Positions 43,373 through 52,626 are shown, numbered from the stretch's first letter. The stretch: DNA of 64,000 nt from JALORV01 sp963702595 (GCA_963702595.1 CAVPDC010000010.1:248001-312000); one strand, 5' to 3'. A program made the numbers and translations. Notes: a model not told the origin generated them from the letters alone.

Positions 43373-44488
43373 ATGCCTTCCATCCAAGCCAACTTTGACA
43401 CCATTCTCCGCTTTGGCGCCGCGGCGATCGTCATTATCGGCATCTTCATGGTGCTGCAGCCGTTCATTTCGGCGCTGGTCTTCGCTGGCGTGCTGGCGAT
43501 CGCCACCTGGCCTCTGTTCGAGCGACTGCGCAAAGCCGTCGGCGGCAATTCGACGCTTGCGGCGACCACGATGCTGGTCGCCATCCTCGTGCTGGTGATC
43601 ATTCCGATCACGCTCCTGTCGGTCGCCGCGGCCGATAAGGTCCCTGCGCTGGCGGAACTCGCCAAAGGCTGGACCAAGGGAGGACTTCACACCCCCGAGT
43701 CGCTGAAGTCGATTCCGATCATCGGCGAGCGCCTGTTCAGCCAGTTCGAATCGCTGCTGGCCGACCGCGAGCAGCTCGCGACGCTGGTACAGCGTGCGCT
43801 CGAGCCGGCGGGGCGGCTCTCGCTCGCTTTCGTCCGCGTGCTGGGCGATGGCATCCTCCAGCTGCTGCTGGTCGCCTTCATCGTGTTCTTCTATTACCGC
43901 GACGGCGAACGCATCGTCACCGTCTTGCGTCGTATCTCCGACCGCCTTTCTGGAACCTTGAGCGCTGAAATGCTGACGATCGTCACCGGGACGACCCGCA
44001 GCGTGTTCATCGGCATCGTCGGCACGGCGGCGGCGCAATCGATCGTGGCGCTGATCGGATTCCTGATCGCCGGCGTGCCGGCGGCGCTCATGCTCGCAAT
44101 CGCGACCTTCGTGCTGTCCGTCGTGCCGATGGGTCCGGTACTGATCTGGGGCGCTGCAGCGATCTGGCTCTACGTTCAGGGCGAAGCCGGCTGGGCGATA
44201 TTCATGTTGATCTGGGGCACGGTCGTCATCAGCAGCATCGACAACTTCCTCAAGCCCATACTCATCGCGCGCGGTTCGACGCTCTCGCTCGCCATGATCT
44301 TTCTCGGTGTGCTGGGCGGCGTCATCGCCTTCGGTTTCATCGGAGTGATCCTTGGTCCAGTGCTGCTGGCGCTCGGACTTGCGCTCGGGCGGGCGTGGGT
44401 CAGCTCACGAGAAGCACGGGTGACCGAAGTGGACAGCACCACGAACGCGACGGCAACTTCCGCGTCCGCGGCCGTCCGCAAAGACTAG
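43373..44488 (+). CDS. AI-2E family transporter
   Basis: 371 residues with about eight membrane helices: paired N-terminal helices (FGAAAIVIIGIFMVLQPF), a polar periplasmic or cytoplasmic region (about 85-150), then FIVFFYYRDGERIVTVLRRI and VVPMGPVLIWGAAAIWLYVQ, with SSIDNFLKPILIARGSTLSL. The last is the hallmark of the family once named PerM/UPF0118. Members include TqsA (AI-2 export) and Na+/H+ antiporters, so the substrate is open. It is convergent with orn; the two stop codons overlap. Confidence 0.9.
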   Translation: MPSIQANFDTILRFGAAAIVIIGIFMVLQPFISALVFAGVLAIATWPLFERLRKAVGGNSTLAATTMLVAILVLVIIPITLLSVAAADKVPALAELAKGWTKGGLHTPESLKSIPIIGERLFSQFESLLADREQLATLVQRALEPAGRLSLAFVRVLGDGILQLLLVAFIVFFYYRDGERIVTVLRRISDRLSGTLSAEMLTIVTGTTRSVFIGIVGTAAAQSIVALIGFLIAGVPAALMLAIATFVLSVVPMGPVLIWGAAAIWLYVQGEAGWAIFMLIWGTVVISSIDNFLKPILIARGSTLSLAMIFLGVLGGVIAFGFIGVILGPVLLALGLALGRAWVSSREARVTEVDSTTNATATSASAAVRKD

Positions 44489-45078
44489 CCGGCCGGCGTC
44501 GGACGCAGCCAGTGTGTCCGGTAGTGCCGCAGTTCGTCGATCGACTCGTAGATGTCCGCCAGCGCCTCGTGCCGGCTCTTTTTCTCAAACGATCGGTAGA
44601 CGTCCGGTTTCCACCGACGCGCAAGTTCCTTCAGCGTGCTGACATCCAGGTTGCGGTAATGGAAGTACGCCTCCAGGCGAGGCATCCAGCGCGCCATGAA
44701 GCGCCGATCCTGGCAGATTGAATTGCCGCACAGCGGTGACTTGCCGGCCGGGACCAGGCGCTGCAGGAAGTCGATCAGCATTTCAGCCGCGGCCGCTTCG
44801 TCCATATTGGACACGCGAACCTTTTCTGTGAGGCCCGAGCGCCCATGGGTCGCCGTGTTCCAGCTGTCCATGCCCTGCAGAACGCGATCGCTCTGGCCGA
44901 TGACGAGCACCGGACCTTCCGCAATGACATCCAGATCCGCGTCTGTGACGACCACGGCGATCTCCAGCACGCGGTCGGAATCGGGACTCAGGCCCGACAT
45001 CTCCATGTCCACCCATACGAGATTCGTTTCGCTGAAACGCTCATGCCGGTCGGGTGATGCGGAAAGGGGCTGTGACAT
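44485..45078 (-). CDS. orn: Oligoribonuclease
   Basis: 197 residues of the DEDDh exonuclease family. LVWVDMEMSGLSPDSDRVLE carries the first D and E, SICQDRRFMARWMPRLE the second D, and KKSRHEALADIYESIDELR the H and last D. It degrades 2-5 nucleotide RNAs and is essential in many proteobacteria. It also hydrolyses pGpG made by EAL phosphodiesterases such as the one encoded at 37.6-40.7 kb. It is divergent from the M48 protease gene across 131 bp. Confidence 0.96.
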   Translation of the reverse strand: MSQPLSASPDRHERFSETNLVWVDMEMSGLSPDSDRVLEIAVVVTDADLDVIAEGPVLVIGQSDRVLQGMDSWNTATHGRSGLTEKVRVSNMDEAAAAEMLIDFLQRLVPAGKSPLCGNSICQDRRFMARWMPRLEAYFHYRNLDVSTLKELARRWKPDVYRSFEKKSRHEALADIYESIDELRHYRTHWLRPTPAG

Positions 45079-45209
45079 AATTCAAAGCTATCGTCGATCG
45101 AAGCGCATCGATCGAATCGTCGAGGCGCGCGATTGTCGCATAGCGAGTTGCGCGCCTTGCCGTTTCTGGGCCTCCCGCGCCGACTTCGAGGATTGACGCC
45201 TGCCCCTCA

Positions 45210-46472
45210 ATGTCCCAAGTCCTCTCTTTGTTGTTCGTCGCGTTTCTGTTGCTGATGGTGGGCCTGAAGTACTGGCTGTCCTGGCGGCATGTCCGCCATG
45301 TCGGCCAGCACGCCGACGCGGTACCGCCTCAGTTCGCCGATCGGGTGTCGCTCGAGGCACATCGCAAGGCCGCGGCGTACACGATCGCAAAAACCCGGCT
45401 CGGCCTGGTGGACACCGCCGTCGCCGCCGCTCTCCTGGTCGGCCTGACACTGCTCGGCGGGCTGCAGTGGATCGCCGACGTGGTGACCGCCTGGTTCGGC
45501 CATGGCTTCGCATTTCAGCTCGCCGTTGTCGCGGCTGTCGTACTGTTGCTTGCGGTCGTGGACCTGCCGTTTTCCTGGTTTCGTCAGTTCCGGATCGAGC
45601 AGCGTTACGGTTTCAACCGGATGACGCTGAAACTCTGGGTCACCGACCTCGCGAAGTCACTGGTGCTGGCCGCCGTGCTCGGCTTGCCGCTGCTGGCGGC
45701 CGTCATCGGACTGATGCGCGAAGCCGGGACATACTGGTGGCTGTACGCGTGGTTGCTGTGGATAGCCTTCAACGCACTGGTTCTTGTCATCTACCCGACC
45801 GTCATCGCGCCGCTCTTCAACAAGTTCGAGCCGCTGAAGGACTCCGCACTCGCCCAGCGCATCACCGAACTGCTGGCCCGGACCGGATTCTCGAGCAAGG
45901 GCGTGTTCGTGATGGACGGTTCGCGCCGCTCTGCCCACGGCAACGCGTACTTCACGGGACTGGGCCGCGCCAAGCGGATCGTCTTCTTCGACACGCTGGT
46001 TGAACGCCTGCAGCCGGCCGAGATCGAAGCCGTGCTGGCGCATGAGCTAGGTCACTTCAAGCTGAAGCACATCGCGAAGCGTCTCGTGTTCTCGTTCGTG
46101 GCAAGCCTCGTCTTTCTTGCCTTGCTGGGCTGGCTGGCCGAGCAGCCGTGGTTCTACGCTGGGCTGGGCGTCACACCGGCACTCGACGGCGGCAACCAGG
46201 GGGTCGCGCTAGTGCTCTTCATGCTGGTGCTGCCCGTGTTCACGTTCGCCTTCGCTCCGGTAGCCAGCTATCTCTCGCGGCGCCATGAGTTCGAGGCCGA
46301 TGCCTTCGCCGCTCGCCATGCAGCGGCCAAGGATCTGGTCAACGCGCTGGTGAAGCTCTATGAAGACAACGCGTCTACGCTGACGCCGGACCCGATCCAC
46401 TCGGCGTTCTACGACTCCCATCCCCCGGCATCGCTGCGTGTCGAGCGGCTCGTCGCCGGATCAGCCGCGTGA
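45210..46472 (+). CDS. M48-family (Ste24/CAAX-type) membrane metalloprotease
   Basis: 420 residues with about seven membrane helices. The zinc site is LAHELGHFKLKH, with the third ligand in RRHEFEADAFAARH. N-terminal QRYGFNRMTLKLWVTDLAKS and MDGSRRSAHGNAYFTGLG are typical of Ste24-like proteases rather than the shorter HtpX. It probably degrades or processes membrane proteins. It leads a tightly packed plus-strand run; the next start is four bases after its stop. Confidence 0.92.
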   Translation: MSQVLSLLFVAFLLLMVGLKYWLSWRHVRHVGQHADAVPPQFADRVSLEAHRKAAAYTIAKTRLGLVDTAVAAALLVGLTLLGGLQWIADVVTAWFGHGFAFQLAVVAAVVLLLAVVDLPFSWFRQFRIEQRYGFNRMTLKLWVTDLAKSLVLAAVLGLPLLAAVIGLMREAGTYWWLYAWLLWIAFNALVLVIYPTVIAPLFNKFEPLKDSALAQRITELLARTGFSSKGVFVMDGSRRSAHGNAYFTGLGRAKRIVFFDTLVERLQPAEIEAVLAHELGHFKLKHIAKRLVFSFVASLVFLALLGWLAEQPWFYAGLGVTPALDGGNQGVALVLFMLVLPVFTFAFAPVASYLSRRHEFEADAFAARHAAAKDLVNALVKLYEDNASTLTPDPIHSAFYDSHPPASLRVERLVAGSAA

Positions 46473-46476
46473 TCCG

Positions 46477-46827
46477 ATGACGGCACGCCAGCGCCTCCTC
46501 GCATTGCGATGCCGTCCACTGGACCCAGCGTCCGCGATCGGCGCCGACGATCTCGCGACGCAACTGCGCGAGCTTCCGGGCTGGACGGTCGAAGGCAGCG
46601 CCATCGTGCATACCTATGCCTTTGCGAACTACTTCGAGACGATCGCCTTCGTCAATGCGCTGGCCTACATGGTGCATCGGGAGGACCATCACCCCGACCT
46701 CGTCGTTGGCTACAACCGCTGCACGGTGCGCTTCTCGACCCACTCGGCGGACGGCATCACGCAGAATGACCTGATCTGCGCCGCCAAGGCCGACGCCATC
46801 TTCGAACAGAATTACCGCCCGGAATGA
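46477..46827 (+). CDS. phhB: Pterin-4a-carbinolamine dehydratase
   Basis: 116 residues. LRELPGWTVEGSAIVHTYAF, FVNALAYMVHREDHHPDLVV and THSADGITQNDLICAAKADA are the PCD/DCoH motifs; the paired histidines EDHHP are catalytic. It regenerates dihydrobiopterin after aromatic hydroxylation, but no phenylalanine hydroxylase gene is nearby. The ATG at 46477 is chosen over the upstream frame that overlaps the protease. It overlaps rsgA by four bases. Confidence 0.93.
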   Translation: MTARQRLLALRCRPLDPASAIGADDLATQLRELPGWTVEGSAIVHTYAFANYFETIAFVNALAYMVHREDHHPDLVVGYNRCTVRFSTHSADGITQNDLICAAKADAIFEQNYRPE

Positions 46828-47732
46828 AGCGTGCCGCGAGCGGCAAGGCAGCTTCCTTCAGCGCACACGTAATCGCCACCTACGGCCGCACGTCGATGCT
46901 CGCAGATGGGCGCGGCGGACTGTGGTCTGCGGTGCGCCGCGGCCGCCGCAGCGATGTGGTCGTCGGCGACCTGGTCACAGCGACCAGCTCGGCCGAAGGC
47001 CAGGCAGCCATCGAAGCCATCGGGCCGCGCTCTAGCCTGCTGTATCGCACCGACGCGTTCCGCACGAAGGAGCTCGCCGCCAATGTCGACCAGGTCATCG
47101 TCGTGTTTGCCTCGCGGCCGAGCTTCAACCTCTGGTTCATCTGGAAGGCGCTGCTGGCGGCCCGTACCGCAGGTATCGAGGCGCTCGTCGTTCGCAACAA
47201 GACGGACCTCACCGAAGGCGCCGCGGCGGCACAGTCGGCGCTGGAAGAGATCCGCGCGCTAGGCTGGCGCACGCTCGCGATCTCGGTGCGCGACGATGCG
47301 ACACAGGCGGTCGCTCAGCTCACACCGCTGACGCACGACCGCCGCTCCCTGCTGGTAGGACAATCCGGCATGGGCAAGTCCACGCTGCTCAACCTGCTCG
47401 TGCCCGACGCGCAGGCCCGCACGCGCGAGTTCTCCGAGCGTCTCAACCACGGCAAGCAGACGACCACCGCCGCACGCTGGTTCGATCTGCCCGGAGGTGG
47501 CGCGCTGATCGACACCCCGGGATTCCAGGAATTCGGCCTCGCGCACTTGACCGCAGCTGACGTCGTCGCCGGATTCCCGGAGTTCGTGCCACACCTCGGC
47601 CGCTGCCGCTTCCTCGACTGCCGGCATCTCGTTGAACCGGAGTGCGCGATTCGCCGCGCTCTGGAGTCCGGCCAGATCACAACAGGCCGATACGATTTTT
47701 ACCGTTCTCTCGCCGAAGCGCAAACACGATGA
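46824..47732 (+). CDS. rsgA: Ribosome small-subunit biogenesis GTPase RsgA
   Basis: 302 residues with circularly permuted GTPase motifs: G4 VVRNKTDL first, then G1 GQSGMGKST, G2 around KQTTTAAR and G3 IDTPGFQEFGL. An N-terminal OB-fold carries GGLWSAVRRGRRSDVVVGDL. A C-terminal zinc knuckle has CRFLDCRHLVEPEC. It checks late 30S maturation. Start ATG overlaps the dehydratase stop, and its own stop overlaps the next ATG. Confidence 0.95.
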   Translation: MKRAASGKAASFSAHVIATYGRTSMLADGRGGLWSAVRRGRRSDVVVGDLVTATSSAEGQAAIEAIGPRSSLLYRTDAFRTKELAANVDQVIVVFASRPSFNLWFIWKALLAARTAGIEALVVRNKTDLTEGAAAAQSALEEIRALGWRTLAISVRDDATQAVAQLTPLTHDRRSLLVGQSGMGKSTLLNLLVPDAQARTREFSERLNHGKQTTTAARWFDLPGGGALIDTPGFQEFGLAHLTAADVVAGFPEFVPHLGRCRFLDCRHLVEPECAIRRALESGQITTGRYDFYRSLAEAQTR

Positions 47733-48037
47733 AGCTGCTGGCGCGCGCCGATCACGTAGTGCTCGCAACGATCTGGGCGGAATCACTGCGCGCCGCCGGG
47801 ATTCGCTGCGAACTGCGTAACACCGCGCTGGCAGGAGCCATGGGAGAGATTCCGTTCCTGGAGTGCGCGCCTCAGGTGTGGATCGAGCGCGACGTCGATG
47901 AAGGTCGCGCACTCGACATCCTGCAGCAGCTTAGGCAGCCCGCATCAGGACCGGGCTGGATCTGCGCAAACTGCGGGGAGTCGTCCGAGCCGCAGTTCGG
48001 TGCCTGCTGGAAGTGCGAAGCGCAGCGGCCTGCGTAG
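47729..48037 (+). CDS. DUF2007-type protein with C-terminal zinc ribbon
   Basis: 102 residues. MKLLARADHVVLATIWAESL, then RAAGIRCELRN and PQVWIERDVDEGRALDIL match the small ferredoxin-like DUF2007 (putative signal transducing) domain. The tail ICANCGESSEPQFGACWKCE adds two CxxC pairs that should bind zinc. It overlaps rsgA by four bases and ends the plus-strand run that begins with the M48 protease. It is convergent with the CobD-like gene. No function is established. Confidence 0.85.
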   Translation: MKLLARADHVVLATIWAESLRAAGIRCELRNTALAGAMGEIPFLECAPQVWIERDVDEGRALDILQQLRQPASGPGWICANCGESSEPQFGACWKCEAQRPA

Positions 48038-48077
48038 AGGCCGCGAGCACTGCGACTCGTCAAGGCGCCGGGCGGCT

Positions 48078-49043
48078 TCAGGCGAACCAGCCGGCGAGTG
48101 TCAGCAGCAACAGCAACGCGAGCCAGAGTAGCAACGCGCGCCAGACAAGACCCACCACGGCGCGCACGGCTTCGGGGCGCGGCTCAGCAAGGCCGGCGCC
48201 CTCGTTGCCGGCCTCGTCGAAGTAGCGCGCCGCTTCGGCCATGCTCAGCAGCCTTAGGCCCAGAGCACCGCCGGCAGCAGCGAGGATCAGCGTGCGCGTA
48301 TCCGGCACGGGCTCGCCCGCCGGCGGCGCCTGGCGTGCGACCTGGCGCCAGCAATAAATGGCTCCTTCGAAGTCCCCGACGATGGCATAGCCGAGTGCCG
48401 TCAGCCGGGCCGGCGCCCAATCGATCCAGGCCAAGGCTCGCCGAGCGAACTCGCCGAACCGATCAGGCGGAGTTGGCGGGGCCGGTGAGCGGCCCCATAC
48501 ACGGGCGGAGTGCTCCGCCAGCCGGTAGAAGACGGCCCCCATCGGGCCGGGCAGCACCATGAACCAGAAGAACACACCGAAGACATGGCGATGAGAGAGC
48601 AGCAGACCATGCTCGATCGCCTGGCGCACGACTTCGTCGGCCGGCAGATCGGCCGCGGTATAGGCCGGGTCTGTGATCCGCTTCCATGCGGTGAGCTCTC
48701 TGCGCGCAGCATTGAGGTCACCGTTGGCCAGCGCAATCTGGATTTCTGTTCCGCGGTGGCTGAACTGACGGAAGCCGAGCGCGAAGTACAGGACGGCGAC
48801 ATTGAGCGCGAGCGCGAGGAACCAGCTGATGGAAACCAGCAGCGAGTACGCGGCGCCGACCACGAGCGTAAGACCGACCACGACCAGCAGCCAGGCGTAG
48901 AAGCCATGGCGCGGCCGCCCGGCGTTGAGGTTGCGCTCGGCCCATCCGGATACCTGCCGGACGGCGGCATACACCGGGTTCTCGCTCGGCAGCGCGCGCA
49001 ACTGCTCAAGCAGCAGCGTGATCACCAACGACAGCCAGGCCAA
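48078..49043 (-). CDS. CobD/CbiB- or AmpE-like membrane protein
   Basis: 321 residues starting with TTG at 49043 (MAWLSLVITLLLEQLRALPS). GAGGAGGAAG lies at ideal spacing, while the longer ATG frame is arginine-rich junk. Four to five membrane helices are present, with AGRPRHGFYAWLLVVVGLTL and HRHVFGVFFWFMVLPGPMGA. Betaproteobacteria carry this gene near rsgA and the rpsP operon. It is related to the cobalamin-biosynthesis protein CobD and to AmpE. No cobalamin genes are nearby, so the role is probably different. Confidence 0.82.
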   Translation of the reverse strand: MAWLSLVITLLLEQLRALPSENPVYAAVRQVSGWAERNLNAGRPRHGFYAWLLVVVGLTLVVGAAYSLLVSISWFLALALNVAVLYFALGFRQFSHRGTEIQIALANGDLNAARRELTAWKRITDPAYTAADLPADEVVRQAIEHGLLLSHRHVFGVFFWFMVLPGPMGAVFYRLAEHSARVWGRSPAPPTPPDRFGEFARRALAWIDWAPARLTALGYAIVGDFEGAIYCWRQVARQAPPAGEPVPDTRTLILAAAGGALGLRLLSMAEAARYFDEAGNEGAGLAEPRPEAVRAVVGLVWRALLLWLALLLLLTLAGWFA

Positions 49044-49089
49044 TTTCTTCCTCCTCGCCACCCATTGTAGAGGCGGCCCATTGCGGGAT

Positions 49090-49800
49090 TCACGCGCGCA
49101 GGAAGTGGTAGAGGTTGCGCAACATCGCCGCCGTCGCCCCCCAGATGAAGTAGCGGCGTGATGCCTGGTACGGCATCGCGTAGAAGGTTCGCGACTCTCC
49201 GCCGGCCGATACAACGCGCCGCTCGTGATGCGCGGGATCCATCAGGAACGCCAGCGGTACCTCAAAGGCCTCGGACACTTCGAAGCTGTCGAGTGTCAGC
49301 GCGAACGGGCGCTCGATGATGCCAACGACCGGTGTCACGCGGTAGCCCGTGACTGTCGTGTACTCCGGCAGTGAGCCGACGATATCGATCAGTCCACCGG
49401 CGAGCCCGATTTCTTCTTCGGTCTCCCGCAGGGCCGTCGCTGCCGGGTTCGCGTCGTGCTCCTCGACGCGCCCCCCGGGAAAGCTTATCTGGCCGGCATG
49501 GTCGCTCAAGTGCGCGGTGCGCTCGGTCAGCAACACCTGCACACCATCGCCCCGTACCACGAGGGGAACGAGTACCGCTGCCGGCCTTGGCTCCATGTCG
49601 AGCGTGAAAAGGCGCGGGTCGGAGCGCAGTTCGGGCTGCCATGCGGGGGGCTGGGCGAAGCGTTCCCTCAACGCGGCCGGGTGCAGACGCTGCGCGTCTA
49701 CGACGTTGCCTCTCGCGGCAGGGTCGCTGAACGCCGGATCGTGCGGGATCGTTTCAGGGTCGAACAGCGCCCGCCTCGGTCGATCGCCGGGTTCGCTCAT
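49090..49800 (-). CDS. Nudix hydrolase, probable CoA pyrophosphatase
   Basis: 236 residues. The combination LTERTAHLSDHAGQISFPGG, RVEEHDANPAATALRETEEE and IGL merges the CoA-specific NuCoA motif with the Nudix helix (REx2EE). C-terminal GGESRTFYAMPYQASRRYFI followed by WGATAAML is also family typical. It would cleave CoA or its derivatives to 4'-phosphopantetheine and 3',5'-ADP. The ATG at 49800 follows the terminator of the rpsP operon by 32 bases, so it probably has its own promoter. The upstream frame extension is spurious. Confidence 0.9.
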   Translation of the reverse strand: MSEPGDRPRRALFDPETIPHDPAFSDPAARGNVVDAQRLHPAALRERFAQPPAWQPELRSDPRLFTLDMEPRPAAVLVPLVVRGDGVQVLLTERTAHLSDHAGQISFPGGRVEEHDANPAATALRETEEEIGLAGGLIDIVGSLPEYTTVTGYRVTPVVGIIERPFALTLDSFEVSEAFEVPLAFLMDPAHHERRVVSAGGESRTFYAMPYQASRRYFIWGATAAMLRNLYHFLRA

Positions 49801-49831
49801 CGCAGCTCGTCGCAGTTCGCTCGCATCAAGA

Positions 49832-49861
49832 CGAAAAAGAAAGGGCCGCCGACGGCGGCCC
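49832..49861 (-). terminator. Rho-independent terminator of the rpsP-rimM-trmD-rplS operon
   Basis: GGGCCGCC (49843-49850) pairs with GGCGGCCC (49854-49861) around a three-base loop. On minus the stem is followed by TTTCTTTTTCG (49842-49832). It starts 18 bases after the rplS stop. Confidence 0.88.
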
Positions 49862-49879
49862 TGCAGGTCACGGCAGCGC

Positions 49880-50308
49880 CTACTCGGCGACTGGATCCGC
49901 GGCTGCGTCGGCGGCCTGGTCCGCAGCTGCCTTGGCGGCCGCAGACTTGTGCGAAAGCTTCTCGCGAATGCGCGCCGACTTGCCCGAGCGGTCGCGCAGG
50001 TAATACAGCTTGGCGCGACGCACATCGCCGCGGCGCTTGACTTCGATCGATGCAATGGTCGGCGAATAAAGCTGGAACGTACGTTCGACGCCCTCGCCGC
50101 TCGACACCTTGCGCACGACGAACGAAGAGTTAAGCCCGCGGTTGCGGCGTCCGATCACGACGCCTTCATAGGCCTGCACGCGCTTGCGACTGCCTTCGAC
50201 CACGTTGACGCTGACGATCACCGTGTCGCCAGGGGCGAACTCCGGAATGACCTTCTTGCCCGTCACGCGAGCCAGCTCTTCCTGTTCCAGCTTCTCAATG
50301 ATGTTCAT
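49880..50308 (-). CDS. rplS: 50S ribosomal protein L19
   Basis: 142 residues. FAPGDTVIVSVNVVEGSRKR, VQAYEGVVIGRRNRGLNSSF, VVRKVSSGEGVERTFQLYSP and GDVRRAKLYYLRDRSGKSAR are L19 throughout. The tail beyond about residue 118 is an alanine-rich extension common in this group. It is the last gene of the rpsP operon, 69 bp after trmD, and is followed by a strong terminator. Confidence 0.98.
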   Translation of the reverse strand: MNIIEKLEQEELARVTGKKVIPEFAPGDTVIVSVNVVEGSRKRVQAYEGVVIGRRNRGLNSSFVVRKVSSGEGVERTFQLYSPTIASIEVKRRGDVRRAKLYYLRDRSGKSARIREKLSHKSAAAKAAADQAADAAADPVAE

Positions 50309-50377
50309 CTTCAGCTCCTGATCCCATCATCGTGCGGCTTTCATCGTTTGTATGCCGCCCGAGAGGATGGTTCCCAA

Positions 50378-51145
50378 TCACGCAGCAGACTCGGATTCCG
50401 CTGCACCCATCTGCGCAAGTTCGCGCAAAACCTTTTCGTCACGCGCGGTCAGGCGCCCTTGCGCCCGCGCCGACCGGATCAGTTCCGGCCGCTCCCGCCA
50501 AGTGACGGCCAGCGCCTGGCGCCGCCGCCATGACTCGATGTCTGCGTGGTGCCCGGACAGCAGCACCGCAGGCACCTCGCGACCACGCCACTGCTCGGGT
50601 CGAGTGTAATGCGGCCCATCCAGCAGGCCCGTAGCGAACGACTCTTCGTCGGCCGACGCTTCCTTCAGCGCCCCGGGCAACTGGCGCACCACGGCGTCTA
50701 TGACCGCCATCGCCGCCAGTTCGCCGCCCGACATCACGAAGTCTCCGACCGACACCACCTCGTCGACACATGCATCGAGGAAGCGTTGGTCGATTCCCTC
50801 GTAGCGCCCGCAAACGATTGCAAGCGCACCTCCGTGTTCCGCCCACGCTCGCACCCGCGCGTCCGTCAGCGGTAACCCACCCGGCGCCAGCGCAATGACC
50901 CGTGCTGCGCCACTGTCGTTTCGCGCGGCCTCGATCGCCAACGCCAGCGGCTCGGCCATCATGATCATGCCCGGGCCGCCCCCGTACGGACGATCATCGA
51001 CGGTCCGGTGCGCATCCGTCGTGTAGTCCCTTGGGTTCCACGTCGTCAGCGACCACAGCTCCAACTCATGGGCGCGCCGCGTGATCCCATGCTCGGTGAT
51101 CGCCGCGAACATCGCGGGAAAGAGCGTGACCACGTCGAAGCGCAT
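50378..51145 (-). CDS. trmD: tRNA (guanine-N1)-methyltransferase
   Basis: 255 residues of the SPOUT knot family. It opens MRFDVVTLFPAMFAAITEHG, with DRPYGGGPGMIMMAEPL, VCGRYEGIDQRF, SVGDFVMSGGELAAMAVIDA and the C-terminal DNA/tRNA-binding domain HYTRPEQWRGREVPAVLLSG. It methylates G37 of tRNAs with a G36G37 anticodon context to prevent +1 frameshifting. ATG at 51145 overlaps the rimM stop (ATGA); the ORF extends six codons further up. Confidence 0.97.
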   Translation of the reverse strand: MRFDVVTLFPAMFAAITEHGITRRAHELELWSLTTWNPRDYTTDAHRTVDDRPYGGGPGMIMMAEPLALAIEAARNDSGAARVIALAPGGLPLTDARVRAWAEHGGALAIVCGRYEGIDQRFLDACVDEVVSVGDFVMSGGELAAMAVIDAVVRQLPGALKEASADEESFATGLLDGPHYTRPEQWRGREVPAVLLSGHHADIESWRRRQALAVTWRERPELIRSARAQGRLTARDEKVLRELAQMGAAESESAA

Positions 51146-51678
51146 CACCAATCCTTCTGCCAATCGACCCGAACCAGCCGCGCGACTGGATCAACGGCCT
51201 TCACATACTGCTCGATCAGGGGAATCAACATTCTTGGTCCCCCGCGGCCGTCGTCCACTTCGATCAGCTGCCCCGCCCGGTTTTCGCTCAGCCCGGCCAC
51301 CGTCCCCAGGACCTCGTCATCGGCGCCGACGACGCTGCAGCCCAGGAGGTCTGCCCAGTAGAACTCACCTTCCGCTGCAGGAGGAAACTCCGAGCGCGGC
51401 ACTGCAAGTTCACCGCCTTTGCACGCATCGGCCGCTTCCTTCGAGTCGCAGCCGATCCACTTGACCAGCCACAGCGTCCCGTGTCGCCGGCAACCTTCCG
51501 GCACCAGGGCCTCCGTCCTGCCTTCCCGGCGCAACCACCAGACGCGGGCTTGCTCCAGCACGGACCCGTCGCTGGCGTAGGGCGCGACTCGCGCCCAACC
51601 CCGGACGCCGTAAGATCCCCGCACTGCCCCAAGTTCCACCAGGTCCGGCGGCGCTTCTTCAGCCGCGGACCGCGCCAC
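51145..51678 (-). CDS. rimM: Ribosome maturation factor RimM
   Basis: 177 residues. VELGAVRGSYGVRGWARVAP opens the N-terminal barrel. The C-terminal PRC-barrel has EFYWADLLGCSVVGADDEVL, then ENRAGQLIEV and MLIPLIEQYVKAVD. It binds S19 and assists 30S head assembly. It begins five bases after rpsP and overlaps trmD by one ATGA. Confidence 0.97.
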   Translation of the reverse strand: MARSAAEEAPPDLVELGAVRGSYGVRGWARVAPYASDGSVLEQARVWWLRREGRTEALVPEGCRRHGTLWLVKWIGCDSKEAADACKGGELAVPRSEFPPAAEGEFYWADLLGCSVVGADDEVLGTVAGLSENRAGQLIEVDDGRGGPRMLIPLIEQYVKAVDPVARLVRVDWQKDW

Positions 51679-51683
51679 GCTTG

Positions 51684-51935
51684 TCAGGCCGTCGCCGGCT
51701 TGTGGTCCTTGACCAGGCGCGCCACGGTTGGCGACACGCGGGCACCAACACCTGTCCAGTAGTTGAGCCGATCAAGAGCAACACGTAGCTTCGGCTCGTT
51801 CTCAGCCGCGACCGGGTTGTAGAACCCCACGCGCTCGATGAAGCGACCGTCGCGGGGATTGCGCGAGTCGGTAGCAACAATGTTGAAAAACGGCCGCTTC
51901 TTTGCGCCGCCGCGAGCAAGTCGAATGACGACCAT
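51684..51935 (-). CDS. rpsP: 30S ribosomal protein S16
   Basis: 83 residues starting MVVIRLARGGAKKRPFFNIV, with DSRNPRDGRFIERVGFYNPV and LDRLNYWTGVGARVSPTVAR. The ATG at 51935 gives the invariant family start; the 94 extra residues of the frame are not real. It is the first gene of the rpsP operon and is divergent from the TM2 gene across 280 bp. Confidence 0.98.
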   Translation of the reverse strand: MVVIRLARGGAKKRPFFNIVATDSRNPRDGRFIERVGFYNPVAAENEPKLRVALDRLNYWTGVGARVSPTVARLVKDHKPATA

Positions 51936-52215
51936 TGCAGTTCCTTCGTTATCGATGAGCAACCCCGGGACGTCACTAGCGGCTGGCATGCTTCGCCACC
52001 GTGTCGATCGCCAGCGCTGCCCGATGGACTGGTCCCGCCCCGGCCAGAGGCCGTGCCGACGCCGACCACAGTCATGCCGCGTCGCAGCGGAAAACCCGCG
52101 ATTGTATCCGGCCATCGGCGCCAGAAGCAAGGCGGCCGGGGCGAACCCGCTCCCGACGCGCCAGGCCCGGAAACAGCAGACCGTATGATCGTTCCGACCA
52201 CGTCCCCGACTTCGC

Positions 52216-52626
52216 ATGGCGAAATTTCGTCACAAAGCCTTGGCCGCACTGCTCGCGGCACTGACCGGAGCCCTCGGGCTCAACCGCCTCTATCTGGGAC
52301 AGAAACTGTGGTGGTTACCGCTGGCCATCACTGCAGCAACGCTTCCGCTGCTGATCGGCGTGCGCAACTGGTATCAGTCACCGGCGTTCTTCGTTCTTAT
52401 GGTTCCGGTCACTGCCGGGTTCATCCAGGCACTGATCGTCGCGCTGATGCCGGACGAGCGTTTCGACGCGCGCTTCAACGCCGGCTCGGATCGGCGGAAC
52501 CATAGCGGGTGGGATGCCGTGCTGGTCGCGATCGCAACATTGGCGGGAGGCGCGATTGCGCTGATGGCCACGATCGCACTGCTGTTCCAGACCTACTTCG
52601 AGCACTCACTCGGGATTACGCCCTAG
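52216..52626 (+). CDS. TM2-domain-like small membrane protein
   Basis: 136 residues. AALLAALTGALGLNRLYLGQ is the TM2/NINE-type motif (first helix, then G-x-x-RxYLG), followed by two hydrophobic helices in the middle (FFVLMVPVTAGFIQALIVAL) and one at the C-terminus (AIATLAGGAIALMATIALLF). Function of bacterial TM2 proteins is unknown. Its stop overlaps the stop of the convergent radical SAM gene. Confidence 0.8.
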   Translation: MAKFRHKALAALLAALTGALGLNRLYLGQKLWWLPLAITAATLPLLIGVRNWYQSPAFFVLMVPVTAGFIQALIVALMPDERFDARFNAGSDRRNHSGWDAVLVAIATLAGGAIALMATIALLFQTYFEHSLGITP